Part shown: piece after piece, positions 9,440 to 19,757 of the stretch
Position numbering within the stretch: the stretch's first letter is position 1
Layout: each line of letters opens with the position of its first letter
Origin: Drosophila persimilis
Lineage: Eukaryota > Arthropoda > Insecta > Diptera > Drosophilidae
Length of the DNA stretch: 64,000 nt
Direction of reading: 5' to 3'
Assembly (NCBI RefSeq): GCF_003286085.1
Contig: NW_020825313.1
Location: forward strand, 4,774,001-4,838,000
The notes under the pieces: model-generated
Told to the model about the DNA's origin: nothing
Databases searched by the model: none
Seen by the model: only the letters and a program-made list of their open reading frames with translations
Position numbers and translations under genes: made by a program

Positions 9440-10771
9440 CTGTTCCTTACAATATTCCTCGAAAACATTAGCAGTAAATGCAGTGCCTCTATCTGTGATC
9501 ACACGCTTCGGGTTTCCAAAAACTTCGCCCTGTTTCTGCAACCTATCAACCACATCATCAGCGCCTGTACTCTTTGTTGGATAAAGCCAGATAAATTTAG
9601 AAAAAGCGTCGACAGCTACTAGGACGTGGTTATACTGTTTCTTAGTCAACTCCATTGGTCCAATATGGTCAATATAATACGTTTGCAAGGGCTCATCAGA
9701 TTTGTCAATTACATTCAAATACCCTTCTTTCTTTCCAAATTTTGCGTCGCTCACAATGCACTCCACACACGACTTAACAATCCTATCCACTATCCCTAAC
9801 AAATCTGGAATAAAGTATTCGCGCTGCACTAAATCGATAGTTCTTTTGACACCAAAATGACCCTGACGATGAGCAATCATTATGATTTCGCTTTCCATCT
9901 CAGATGGTATTACGATCAACTCTTTAACTGGATCCTTGTGCAAAATGTCATACTTCAAATAAAAGTCGTCATAAGAACCCGACTCTAGCACCTTACAAAT
10001 TGCTGATATCCAAATATCCTGACTTCGAGCCTGCTTTATTCGATGTCTCAGTGAATCTTCCAACAACAAACAATGCACTCTACTCAATGCATCGACGTGT
10101 TTCATCTTGGTCCCTGAACGATGCTCAATTTCATAATCGAAGTCCTGAAGAAATATGGCCCAACGAGATACCTTAACTGGAACATCTTGTTTCCTCATCG
10201 TTAACGCAAAAGCATTACAGTCAGTAATAATTGTTATCTTTCTCCCAAGCAAATACACTCTCCACTTCTTTAGAGCCTGCACTATAGCGAGTACTTCAAG
10301 CTCGTATGAAGGATACTTTTCTTCAGCTGGGGTTGTCTTGCGACTCATATATTCTACCGGGTGGAAAAATTGATCCTCTGAGTCCATTTGCAAAAGTATG
10401 GCTCCATACCCATACATACTTGCATCGCAGTGAACTTTAGTTTTGCCCCTCTGATTTAACAACTTTAAAACAGGAGAACAGGATAAATAAACTTTCAACT
10501 GATTAAATGATGCCAACTCTTCTTCACCCAATTTGAAAGAAACATCCTTTTTCATCAAGTTTGTCAGTGGTCTGGCTACGACAGCAAAATCCTTAGCAAA
10601 TCTACGGAAATAGGAAGTTAGGCCCAAATAGCGTTGAACTTGTTTCCTGTCTCTCGGAATAGGAAAATTTTCAACTGCCGAAGTTTTATCTTGAGATGGT
10701 CGTATCATTGAATTCTCTATTATGTAACCCAAAAAATTAGCCTTCCGCTGTAACACTTGCGATTTTCCCAT
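9440..10771 (-). pseudogene. Gypsy RT thumb, RNase H and integrase N-terminal part
   Basis: The frame continues RT (FLGYIIENSMI, LGLTSYFRRFAKDFA), then RNase H (VHCDASMYGYGAILLQ, YELEVLAIV, TDCNAFALT, DALSRVHC), then integrase with an HHCC zinc domain (HRQGHFGVKRT, CVECI) and the first two core aspartates (YYIDHIGPM, ITDRGTAF). At 9439 it runs into the solo LTR. The last about 40 residues of the apparent frame are LTR-derived and not part of the gene. Confidence 0.87.
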
Positions 10772-11778
10772 TTAATGCGTAATCCTGAAATCTCTGCGAT
10801 ACTCCACACCTTCTGTAATTTTTCAAGTCCTTCTTGCACATCCTTTGATGGAATAATAATATCGTCCATATACAAAATCAAAATACCGTCATCTATCAAT
10901 GGTCTGAAAACCGCATATATGTACCTCATAAATACTGGAGTCATCCCAAATGGTACATAATTAAATTCATACTGTCCACTCTTTGTGACAAAAGAGGTAT
11001 ATTTACGAGAATCCTCATGTACTGGCACGTGAAAAAACCCATTAGACAAATCCAACGTAGTGAAAACACGTCCTTCCTGAAGCTCGAGTAAAACATCGTC
11101 GATTAACGCCATTGGAAAATTGTCACGAATTATCTTTTCATTAAGTTTTTTATAATCACAACAAAGTCTTTTTGAGCCATCCTTCTTGGCGACAAGCACT
11201 ACAGGGGACGAGTATTCAGAAACACTATGGCGAATTATTCCTTCCTTTAACCAATCCCTGACCTGCTTATCGACTTTTTCATTGTCCACGTAAGGTAGGC
11301 GTCTAGGTCTTTGATGGACCGGTACTTCATCTGACAATATTATCTTCATTTCAACAGGGCTGTTTTCTGGTTTTACGGGCTTATAATTTTCTACCAACCC
11401 CGCTATTATTGACCTCACCTCACGGTTCAAATGCGACAGGTCTATTCCTCGTGAAACCTCTTCAATAATATTGCTCGACAGTATCTGATGGAACGTCTTT
11501 TCCAATTCATCAATTGCGCTCCCTGAATCCGGAGGCCTGCTCACTTGAGTATCACTATGTTGAATGAACTCTAGATTTCGGCTTCCTTTAGTGAAACTAC
11601 TGCTTACATACTCCTTTTCGGGTGGAACTTCAACCTCCCCTTGACGGATGTCATTTATTGAATGAAAGAAAACTCCTTTGTTCCCTATGCTTGCACTAAC
11701 AAAATCAAGAACATCACTTCCAATTACACCTTCGTACAGGGTATCATCGTCACGGACTACATGAAAACACATTTCCAA
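10720..11778 (-). pseudogene. Gypsy reverse transcriptase, N-terminal and palm
   Basis: 352 codons with HQRPRRLPY, then SSPVVLVAKKDGSKRLCCDY, FTTLDLSNGFFHVP, the VPFGMTPVF motif and the catalytic YMDD. This is a standard Ty3/gypsy RT that copies element RNA to DNA. The frame ends at about 10765, where a small indel shifts to the next frame that continues with the thumb and RNase H. Confidence 0.87.
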
Positions 11779-11799
11779 AGGAACGTCAACTTAGTAACT

Positions 11800-12005
11800 T
11801 AGTAACAACGTTAAATTAACCCAACGTATAGATTTTCTTGCCTCCTATTCCTATCAATTCTTTTATATTGTTTTTCAACGTAACTGGGAAAATCTTTCTG
11901 TAGACTTTCTCGCTCATGGTACAAATATCGCTGCCAGAATCAAACAATGCAGTGATATCTTCATTACCAATTTCGACATTCTTAAAAGCCCTATTAAAAC
12001 TGGTC
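11800..12005 (-). pseudogene. Gypsy protease, partial frame
   Basis: A minus-strand frame reads VEIGNEDITALFDSGSDICTM, with the D-S-G active site of retropepsins, then IKELIGIGGKK. It lies between gag and RT as expected. The frame is cut off from RT by a disruption near 11790-11810, where TTAGTAAC is duplicated. Confidence 0.75.
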
Positions 12006-12027
12006 TAAGAAAGTTGCTGGACATTTT

Positions 12028-12723
12028 AAATTTACTTCTCTGTTACCATTCGTAAACTTTTTGCCTCGCATTGATTTGCCTTGTGACCTAGTTGATTGCA
12101 ATTAAAACATTTGACGGCACTTTCCTTGCAATATGATTACTACCTCCACATTTGAAGCAACGCCTTTCATCCTTGATTTTTACCGAACTATTCTCTAACT
12201 TTGGTTTTGCCCTTAGCGTACTTCCTTGATTCGCACTGATCTTTTCATAAATCTTAATTTGCTCACGAAATTCTTTAAAATTGTTTGCTTGGTACAGACA
12301 GCTTTTGTTTTGCTTGGAGTCTGGAAAGTCCTCAATAATATATTCAATAATACTTTCTTCATCTAGCTGGGATTGACTTGCCAAGGTACACATGCTATAA
12401 AAATATTCAATTAAAGTCTCCTTATGGGTCTTCTTTTTATTTTCAAATAGCTTATGAACTTGCTTTGCCGTTAACTTCTCACTAAATTCACTTTTTAGTG
12501 CTTCCTTCAGAGAATTCCAATCATTAATGCCAGATTGACTGGTCAAAAATAATTTCGCTGCACCTTTCACTAATGTCCTGCCATAAATAAACTTTTGCAA
12601 ATCATTCCAATTCATTGTTAAGGCATTAAGTTCAAAGTCACGTAGCCAGTCATCAACATCCGTAGAACCATTGCCCGTAAATGCTGAAAGGGAATCTTCG
12701 ATGTCTCTTAATGTGAACGCCAT
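12028..12723 (-). pseudogene. Gypsy gag with two zinc knuckles
   Basis: The ATG at 12723 opens a 211-codon frame (DIEDSLSAFTGNGSTDVDDWL, typical start of a compact gypsy Gag), with a retrotransposon Gag core (WNSLKEALKSEF, TLIEYFYSM) and a CCHC knuckle CFKCGGSNHIARK near the end. A frame change at about 12110-12120 follows; a second knuckle CFNCNQLGHKANQC is readable in another frame. The product would form the virus-like particle. The frame break makes it a pseudogene. Confidence 0.82.
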
Positions 12724-13748
12724 GTTTACTGAACTACCAACTGCTGCTTCGCTTACCCGAATTTAAAATTGGCGCGTCTTCTGTCTGTTCGTCCCCAGTT
12801 ATATTGTTTATTGTTATATTGTTATATCGTTTCTTCGTATATAGATTCTTTGTTTTCGTCTTGATCTAGTCTAAAAAACGAATATAGTCTCTCCCGTAAA
12901 ACTGATTTAACACCTGAATGCTGCAGATGTAGCTCTTTCAATTTTTTTCTCAACTCTGCTACGGTTAGGACTAAAATTTCTTCGCGTTGCATATTACACT
13001 ATTAGCTAAAATATAGTTTACGTTGAATCCGCTTCCTAAAATTTGTAACACCTTAAATCTGTTCCGTATATTCAATACTTGCGTATGATGTCTATCAGGT
13101 GTGAGAATCGTCTTTTCCAATACACGCAGACAAACGATGCGTTCTTCTTCTTTGTCTTCTACACGTCGTTGTCGTTCGCAGGGTATACAAGCCGCACGTG
13201 GCCGTGCGAAGTGCCACTGTTGTTGCTTCGTCGTTTGCTGCGTGCAGAAACGTTCGCAATCTGAACGTCTCTTCAGTCCTCTTTGCTCTGTACTTTCGTC
13301 GTTGGCTTTTCACTCTTTCCCGTTTGCCTTGCTCTTTTGACGAAAACGAATAATGCCGTTTTGTGTCCTCTTTCCGCTTTATTTTCGGGTCTGCGTTTAT
13401 TTTGTAGCCTCGTTCATTTGTAGCTCTGTAGCTCTTCTTCTGTAGCTACCTCTGCACTTTGACGAAAACGAATAGTGTCGTTTTGCGTCCTCTTTCCTCG
13501 TCGTTTTCGGGTCTGCGTCGTTTTGTAGCTCTGTAGCTCTTCGTCGTTCGCTACCTCTGCTCTCTGCACTTTGACGAAAACGAATACTGTCGTTTTGCAT
13601 CCTCTTTCCTCTTTATTTTAATTTCTCACTGCCGCTTCTCGGCATCTGCTTTCGTCTTCGTTGCTTCGTTGGTCGTAATTTCACAATTTTGCGCAAAACT
13701 TGATGGTATTGGCAACTTGTACACGAATACACATTCACTTGTGGTTCT
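12724..13748 (-). other. Gypsy leader with triple repeat
   Basis: A non-coding leader between the primer site and gag. Three imperfect direct repeats begin with GACGAAAACGAAT at 13339, 13461 and 13573 (periods 122 and 112 bp) and run to about 13690. Each contains TCGTTTTG and TAGCTCTGTAGCTCTTC motifs. Open frames over this region are low-complexity shadows. Confidence 0.75.
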
Positions 13749-13766
13749 ATCCCGGACGGGCCACCA
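13749..13766 (-). promoter_or_regulatory. Primer binding site, tRNA-Pro-like
   Basis: In sense: TGGTGGCCCGTCCGGGAT. It differs at two of 18 positions from the well-known proline-tRNA primer site TGGGGGCTCGTCCGGGAT. It lies three bases inside the 5' LTR, as expected for the minus-strand DNA primer. The tRNA identity is inferred from this match. Confidence 0.65.
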
Positions 13767-13769
13767 AAT

Positions 13770-13991
13770 TGTAGGGATCCTTGGTGAGCTTCCTACAAGT
13801 GAGTAAGAATCCGCTCCAAAAACTTTTAATAAATGGTTACAATAAGTTTCTTTTTCTTAACACGTTCTTCTCTGCACGTCTACTCGCTCCCGCAGTCGAA
13901 CTCTTACTTAGCTATCGATATATCTTCCTCTCATACCCTTGACTATCCCTAGCGATAGATCGATACTCATTAAAGGGCTGCCAACCCTACA
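13770..13991 (-). repeat. Gypsy 5' LTR (222 bp)
   Basis: Same termini as the other LTR, with a private deletion of about 39 bp after CCGCTCCAAAAAC. In sense orientation it is followed by a 3-nt gap and the primer site. Confidence 0.93.
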
Positions 13992-14265
13992 TATATATAC
14001 AAGGCCACCGGTAGGTCCAGGCACTGGGCTACCTTGCAGCCACATGACATTGGACTTTGCGTTAGTGCGCCAAGTTCGCAGGCCTTTAAGAACACGCCAA
14101 CGATTACCCATATGACCAGGCATCTTTGTACCAGGCCAGACACGTCCCTTTTTGCCACCACCTCCAATGTTACCGGAACGGCGATGAGTCTTGGTAACGC
14201 CATGTGAAGCAGGCATGCCCTTGTAGCCGTGTCGCTTGACTACACCTTGGAAGCCGTGGTCCACG
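13992..14265 (-). pseudogene. mRpL3: mRpL3 last exon, unit 0, 5' part
   Basis: The frame reads VDHGFQGVVKRHGYKG...SHGVTKTHRRSGNIGGGG...VWPGTKMPGHMGN..., the conserved middle and end of ribosomal protein L3 in its mitochondrial form. The upstream TTCGTTATAG looks like a splice acceptor, so this is the last coding exon. Unit 0 has private changes in conserved positions (S for P in HRRPG, S for Y, L for V) and is cut at GLVYI by the gypsy LTR. Identification of L3 is firm. It cannot make a normal protein. Confidence 0.9.
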
Positions 14266-15015
14266 CTATAACGAAGAGCCAGACAAATTAAAAGCTATTA
14301 GACCATTCATTAATCGAAATATAACTAAAATTCCATTTTAATGTTGCAAAGTTAGATAGTACAGAAAAATTCATCAAGAATTTTACATTTAAAATGTTAA
14401 GCAGGTTTTATTTATACATAGTTGGCAATCACAGTGACACGAAGCTATCTCTCAGTTCGCAAATATGGTTTCACAGTTTCGTGGTGTATGAGCAAAACTC
14501 TTATTTGGGCGACACATTGAGAAAAGATCAAATTAGTTTTTGCTCAATTCACTCAAGTAAAGACAGATTTTTAGCCTCTTTTGCTACTGTCTTTCACTGG
14601 GAAATTTGTCGCGAACAAACGACAAAGGTGTCTTGACTGAAATGTGTTGACTATTGACGCTTAAAGGAATTAGCAAAAATCAGAAACTTTGCAAATCTAT
14701 ACAAATCTTGTATGTGTGTAAAGTGTTGTTAGTGTTGTCGTCTCGACCGGACACAAAAAACATATAACACAAGCGAAGACAGAAAATGTTTTGCTCAGTG
14801 AGAGAGCGAGTGTACGTTGTTTTCTGTTTTGTCAGTGACCAGACCGACCACACAGGAAAAAAGTGTTGACCGCTATTTTCGAGCTCTGATCAAAACACTT
14901 TTAATTCATAGTTTTTGAATTTCTGATTTGTCTTATTTATTATATTTTGTAATCGTGGAATTAGCCATTTATTGTCATATAAAGTTTCTATGTTGCAAGC
15001 TTTGCAATAAATAAA
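14266..15015. other. Intron-like DNA upstream of the mRpL3 exon
   Basis: About 0.65 kb of AT-rich DNA (minus-strand upstream of the exon), then about 90 bp to the INE-1 block. No protein match. It includes the empty site GTAAT (about 14950) where units 1-3 carry the solo LTR plus BEL. It may be the original mRpL3 intron. The other exons of mRpL3 are not seen here. Confidence 0.5.
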
Positions 15016-15504
15016 CGAGGGAGAACGTTGTGAGTTACATAGTCGGTACGGTTCTCCTCCGCCAGACGGCGCTAACATTGAACGACACGACAAAGAGTGC
15101 GTAGCGACAGAAAATTGATTTGTTACTTTTGGCTATAATAATAATCCGATCTGATCAAAATTCGGCATTCTGGTACATGTGGTCATTCTCTATGATTGCA
15201 GATGCCACAGATTTTCGTCCTTTGCGGAGCAGAAGTGAGTGGCGCCAATTTTGAAATACACTTGTAACAGTGACATATCGCAGAAGTCTGGATACAAAAT
15301 GTCGTTGCTCTAGCTCTGGTCTTATAGCACTAAGCGCTCATAGGGACGGACAGACAGACAGGACTCAATCGACTCGGCCATTGATGCTGCTCAACAATAT
15401 ATATACTTTATGGGGTCGGAAACGATTCCTTCTGGACGTTGTAAAGATCCATTTTCATCACAAATCTAATATACCCCTATTCTCATTTTGAGTATCGGGT
15501 ATAA
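15016..15504 (-). mobile_element. INE-1/DINE-1-like element, piece 1, unit 0
   Basis: In minus orientation it begins TTATACCCGATACTCAAAA... (at 15504) and ends CGTTCTCCCTCG. It contains CAGAAGGAATCGTTTCCGAC, a run of GACAGACAGAC and the CTCAATCGACTCGGC motif typical of INE-1. These are short non-autonomous relatives of Helitron/Helentron elements with no coding capacity. Longer than the matching pieces in units 1-3, which share an internal deletion. Confidence 0.8.
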
Positions 15505-16170
15505 CGAGGGGGAACGCTGTGACCGCAGCGACCGCAACTCAAGATTTAAACCCGATACTTAGTCAGTATGGCTCTTCTCCGGCAGACACCGCTAATATTA
15601 AACGACACGACAAAGAGTGCGTGCGAGAATGACAGATAATCTGGGCGTGTCGTCAGGCGCTGCGTAGCCACTGAAAATTGATTCGTTCCTTTCGGCTATA
15701 AAAATTATCCCATCTGATCCAGGTTCAGCAATCTGATAGATATGGTCATTCTCTATGAGTTTTCCACAGATTTTCGTCGTTTGTGGGGGCGGAAGGGAGT
15801 GGGGCGAAATTTTGAAACAAACTTGTCAAGGTCCGATATCACAGGAGTGTGGATACCAAATTTGGTTACTCTAGCTCTTATAGACACTGAGATCCTTCAA
15901 CTCACATTTTACAATAGGAAAAACCGACCATGAAACCTGTGTGTTAGAGAGAGACAGAGTGAGAGAGAATGAAGTTGTTTTCTTGATTCTGGCTATAATA
16001 TTTAAAAGATCTGGTTCAGATTTTGCACTTTAGAAGATATATTCATCCTCTACGATTCGGCTTCTTCTGTTTTCTTGTATCTTTGAAACTGTGGATGCCA
16101 CAGATTTTCGCCCTTTGTGGGGGCGGAAGTGGGCGGGGCGAAGTTTTAAAACATTCTTGTTTAGTGGACG
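15505..16170 (-). mobile_element. INE-1/DINE-1-like element, piece 2, unit 0
   Basis: Follows directly after piece 1 in the same orientation, starting CGAGGGGGAACGC on the plus strand. It has repeated TGGGGGCGGAAG...GGGGCGAA blocks and the AGAGAGAGACAGAG motif. The 5' terminus (TTATACCC) is missing, so it is truncated near 16170. Confidence 0.75.
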
Positions 16171-16349
16171 TTGACATGCAATGACTACATATTTCAAGAG
16201 GCGATGCAATTACTGCACCGTCAAGTGGCCCGTGTGACACCAGCAGAAGGCTGTTACGCGAGCATGCAGGAAAGATATTAGAGAAGATTAGCACTAAAGT
16301 TTCTAATAGAACTGGGCATGCATTCAAAATAAAAATAAAAGTACCACTA
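16171..16349. other. Unidentified segment between INE-1 and CR1-like piece
   Basis: About 170 bp present in all units. A plus-strand stretch reads QLLHRQVARVTPAEGCYASMQERY, which looks coding-like but is short and unassigned. The minus frame at 16043-16327 is mostly INE-1 and is not convincing. Confidence 0.4.
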
Positions 16350-16889
16350 CAATTACTAATTACTAATTACTAGAAAGATGTGTAAGGATTAGTAATTTAA
16401 TAAGAGGAAGAGAATTAGTGGTGGATATGATATGGTAGAGGGAATTATAATCCGAGCATAAGTCCCTAAACGGTTTATGCAAGGAATAATTCGATCTACA
16501 AAGTGGAAGGAACAACGGTATAAAACTTCTAGTAAGTCTAATAGGGATCGTGAAGTTTATGCGGCTCAACAGTTCAGGGCTGTCTATGTCACCCCTGATC
16601 AAGTTGTGCATAAAAATCACATCAAGCATTTTTCTACGGTTAACTAAGGGGAATAGGAGGTTTACTAATAGCAGTCTACTAGAGTAAGATGGGAAGAGAT
16701 GCGGTTGAAGAGGCATGGTTTTTGCCCTCCGCCACTTTAAGAGGAGTACCGAGCTCCTTTGCGGTGTTTTTAATATTTAAATTTGAGTTTGGCATTGTTG
16801 GTCCCACGAGTAGACGGGAAGGGTTTAGTCACCCGGGGCATAGCCCGCGTGCCCCGGGAAGTCTGATGTAAAATGGAGGTCTACAGGTA
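16350..16889 (-). mobile_element. CR1-like non-LTR deletion derivative, unit 0/1 junction
   Basis: The 3' part encodes an ORF2 C-terminus (NRRKMLDVIFMHNLIRGDID, LLSRINFTIPIRLTRS, CRSNYSL) of the type found after the RT in CR1/Jockey-group elements, in a 117-codon frame (16363-16716). It ends in three copies of ATTACTA (16352-16372), a short-repeat tail as in CR1 elements. Upstream a separate 38-codon frame (16795-16679, starting MPNSNLNIKNTAKEL) looks like an ORF1 start. The two ends are joined, so the middle of the element is gone. Confidence 0.65.
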
Positions 16890-19150
16890 GTCGCCTCGGA
16901 TTCAGGACAAGCCAAGAACCCGAGACGCCTGTGCCCCGTTCCGAGATTACAGTTGCGACAAGCATGTAAACGTCCTGTCTGGTAACGTTGGTAACATCGT
17001 AATAGTCTTCTACCATCCTCTGAATAATGTCATCCAATCATACAGCTAGGAGGCAGGTCCGCGGTGAAGGCATGTTTGATTTCCCGCTTACCAGCCCAAA
17101 GACAACCCAGCCCAGCTCAGTTGCAGCCGCATATGGTCCCTGTCCGGCAAACAGTCACGATCTAATTGGAAATCCCAAATGTCCGTGATCCAGTCCAATG
17201 AATATCTTCCTCACTGCGATTATGTGGGGCCTAATTGGCAGGCTAGCATTAACGCCTAAAACATCTCGTCGGTGTAGAGTCAGCATCGGCTTGCTCAGGC
17301 TCGAAACGGAATACACGTTTCACAACGCATAGCGAATTGGCTTGCCTGTTCCACGATGGTTAGCTCCCTGGAGAATCCACCTCCAAACCACTGAATAGGA
17401 TCTAGTCATATGAGCACTTCGTAGGCATGAAGAGCATAGTTAATGCCTCCTCACGTACCTCCACCTGTCTGGCGGAGAAGCTCCGCTGAAGTCCTTCAGC
17501 CTTTAACTGCATGTTGCCCTCCACAGATTGGACAACCTCTGAGACGGCTCTCTTGTTGCTCGCCGCGGTATTGGTCGATCCCTGCATGTAGCAATCGGCG
17601 CCTTGGTTCCCACCCTTCGATGTCCACGATAGTACACACCACGATAGCGCACCACGCACTAAAATGCACAATAGTTGGGAAAGGTATAATCGTCACAGCA
17701 TGCCTTGCCCACTCCACTCGCTTGCTTGTACGGAGTTTGGCCACAAGTTCTTCCAGAAGTGTTGGGTTGCTTAAATGCTGATCTGCCCTCGCTGACTGCA
17801 AGAAGGCAGTGAGATTACTCACACGGGTTGCAAAGGGAATAATCTTCGTCAGGCTGTGCTCCGAAATATTGGGCACCTCTCGTATTCCACTGAGCTGGCT
17901 GCGTGTAAGCTACTCCGGTCGACCATATCTGAAACACAGCTGCTCCACAACAGCTCTCACGTTGCTCGGATGAATCAAGAAAGACTTGACACTCTCGCGG
18001 TGAAGTCCTTCAGTGCCTTCAACACGCGTTGGTTGTTCCCCAGATTTTTACAGTTGTACGCTTGCGTTGTCTCATTATATGTACAAAGAAAGATCGCCCA
18101 ACCCTCGGGCTGACCTTCAATGGCAGATCAGGAAGCTTGCGGGGCATATAGTTTCCACTGCTTCCATTTGGTGTCGTCCAGACGTACGATCCAGCTAGTG
18201 GCGTCGGCGTCGTGACGTTGCAGATGCCTACACACGGCGGCACGACTCCATGCGCTGCTCACTCCGACCCCGTTAGGTATTACGTGCTCCTATTGTTCTG
18301 GGCTCTTGCCTCTTGTCCTTTCCAGCTCCTGCTCCAACAATGCACTTCTCACCAAGAGATCCAGCAGTAGAGGTGGCTCGTTCTGTCCAAGTGCGGAAAC
18401 TCCTGCTGTGGTCGTAAAACTTCTGGTCGTAAAACTACCAAGGTGACCGTAGTGGTTTGGCTAGGAATCAGCGGAGCCGACGTAACTATTACTTTCGACT
18501 TCGGCGGCCTGTTTCCTGCACCACTACTTCCAGATTGCGAAGACGCACTAGTTGTTGTGGGGGTGGATTGCCCATCCATTATTCGGTTACTTCTTCTGGG
18601 AGAATTTTGCATCCTTCTATTTCCCAGAAGCTCCAGATAATCGACGCTGCCTGCGTCTGCTTTGGATCGCTTCCTGCAGCCCAGTCCAAATATCCACGCT
18701 GGCCGCGTTCCTCTGGGCGCTGCCTGCAGCCCAGCTCAAATCGACGCTGCCTGCATCCCTAGAAATTCTCTAACTGGAGGTGGTTGACTGCCTGTACTCC
18801 AGCGCAAATTGCCCTTGCAGTTCCTTGCCTAGGACTGTGAATAAAATATCATGTCGGTGGTCACGCGGAGATGCCTTTAACAGCATCAATCAATCGGCAA
18901 GAACAGTTATTGTCGCATGCAGCTGCTGCTGCTGACCCCTGCTGGTTCTGAGCTGCCGCACCGCTGCTATGCTGTTTTATTCTATAAAGTACGTCGATAC
19001 ACAACCTAGCAAAATATTGCCAAAAAATTCTTACCGCAGTATGTCCTCCTGCTTTAACCACGAGACAGTGAAACAGTGAAGCTTAAAACCCTGGCGGCAC
19101 CTCATGGTAGCTGAAAGTATGCCTGTTCGTTTGTAGCTAGAAATTCACCT
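16890..19150 (-). mobile_element. Decayed Pao-like element, unit 1
   Basis: Same order as unit 0. Early pol (frame 16825-17037, MDDIIQRMVEDYYDV, probably part of the RT-leading region) lies at left and the gag body at 17402-18640 (SLTKIIPFATRVSNLTAFLQ, CPICGGQH). It lacks the 274-bp protease segment present at 327-600 of unit 0, and about 70-80 bp around 18258. No intact gene. Confidence 0.72.
17402..18640 (-). pseudogene. Pao-like gag, unit 1, broken
   Basis: The same Gag blocks as unit 0, with the 126-codon central frame at 17496-17876 and the Ser/Thr-rich N-terminal frame at 18349-18612. Frames are not joined. It has the single-copy form of the 23-bp repeat. Confidence 0.72.
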
Positions 19151-19348
19151 TTTATCGATATAAATTAAATACTAGATCTAAAACTACCCCGCCTATATCG
19201 GTCAATTATCGTCCGACGACACTTACCATACCCTTTTTACGTTTGGTTTGTTCTTTTTCATGGTTTTATATAGTTTATTTTGTATAACTTTCATTTTATT
19301 AGATATAAAGACTTTTTTAATTGATAGAAAATAAAACTAATCACACTT
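19151..19348. other. mRpL3 3' UTR and downstream flank, unit 1
   Basis: AT-rich. In minus orientation an AATAAA signal (plus TTTATT, 19295-19300) lies about 50 nt after the mRpL3 stop, fitting a native 3' end. This is the uninterrupted version of the site hit by LOA-like element 1 in unit 0. Confidence 0.6.
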
Positions 19349-19757
19349 TTATATAATAGTTTCATCCTTAAATTTGTGCATCTGTTCATACCAAATGTCC
19401 TCAAAAGTAGTGTCCACCTCACCGCAAAATGTCGGAAATGGCGGAGCTTGCTTCAGCTTCCTCAGGGGCAAAATCGTATCGTATATATATACGAGGCCAC
19501 CGGTAGGTCCAGGCACTGAGCTACCTTGCACCCACATGACATTGTACTTTGCGTTAGTGCGCCAAATTCGCAGGCCTTTAAGAACACGCCAACGATTACC
19601 CATATGACCAGGCATCTTTGTACCATTCCAGACACGTCCCTTTTCGCCACCACCTCCAATGTTACCGGGACGGCGATGAGTCTTGGTAACGCCATGTGAA
19701 GCAGGCATGCCCATGTAGCCGTGTCGCTTGACTACACCTTGGAAGCCGTGGTCCACG
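19349..19757 (-). pseudogene. mRpL3: mRpL3 last exon, unit 1, open frame
   Basis: 135 open codons of the C-terminal half of mitochondrial ribosomal protein L3, a large-subunit protein near the peptidyl-transferase centre. Key conserved runs are GFQGVVKRHGY, SHGVTKTHRRPGNIGGGG, TKMPGHMGN and SVPGPTGGLVYIYDTILP. The exon starts after TTTCGTTATAG (likely acceptor) at 19757 and stops at TAA (19349-19351). One conserved proline is changed (VWNGTK). No other mRpL3 exons or promoter are seen, so it is called a gene fragment although the frame is open. Confidence 0.9.

Larger units (their letters stand above)
8155..13991 (-). mobile_element. Ty3/gypsy LTR retrotransposon (possibly mdg3 group)
   Basis: A 5837-bp element with LTRs TGTAGGG...CCCTACA at both ends. 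Comparison with the empty site in other units (near 19485-19500) shows a 4-bp target duplication, TATA. Order in sense: 5' LTR, primer site, about 1 kb leader with a triple repeat, gag with zinc knuckles, protease, RT, RNase H, integrase, 3' LTR. No env-like frame is visible. Short LTRs, a compact gag and the TATA target suit the mdg3/blastopia type, but that naming is tentative. Frameshifts, LTR differences and an inserted solo LTR show it is dead. It cut the mRpL3 exon. Confidence 0.88.

Noticed and set aside
13079-13340. Overlapping frames in the gypsy leader
   Set aside because: Ser/Arg-rich reading of a simple TCGT-rich region. No homologous block.
8155-13991. Possible endogenous retrovirus with env
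   Set aside because: Integrase is followed directly by the 3' LTR region, with no third frame carrying a signal peptide or membrane segment. The same holds for the BEL copies.
14394-14636. 80-codon plus frame repeated in all units
   Set aside because: Conserved only because the whole unit is duplicated. No motif, and the background DNA is equally similar.
16043-16327. 94-codon minus frame (also 30486-30770, 48315-48644)
   Set aside because: Half of it is INE-1 sequence, which is non-coding; the other half is unassigned and short.
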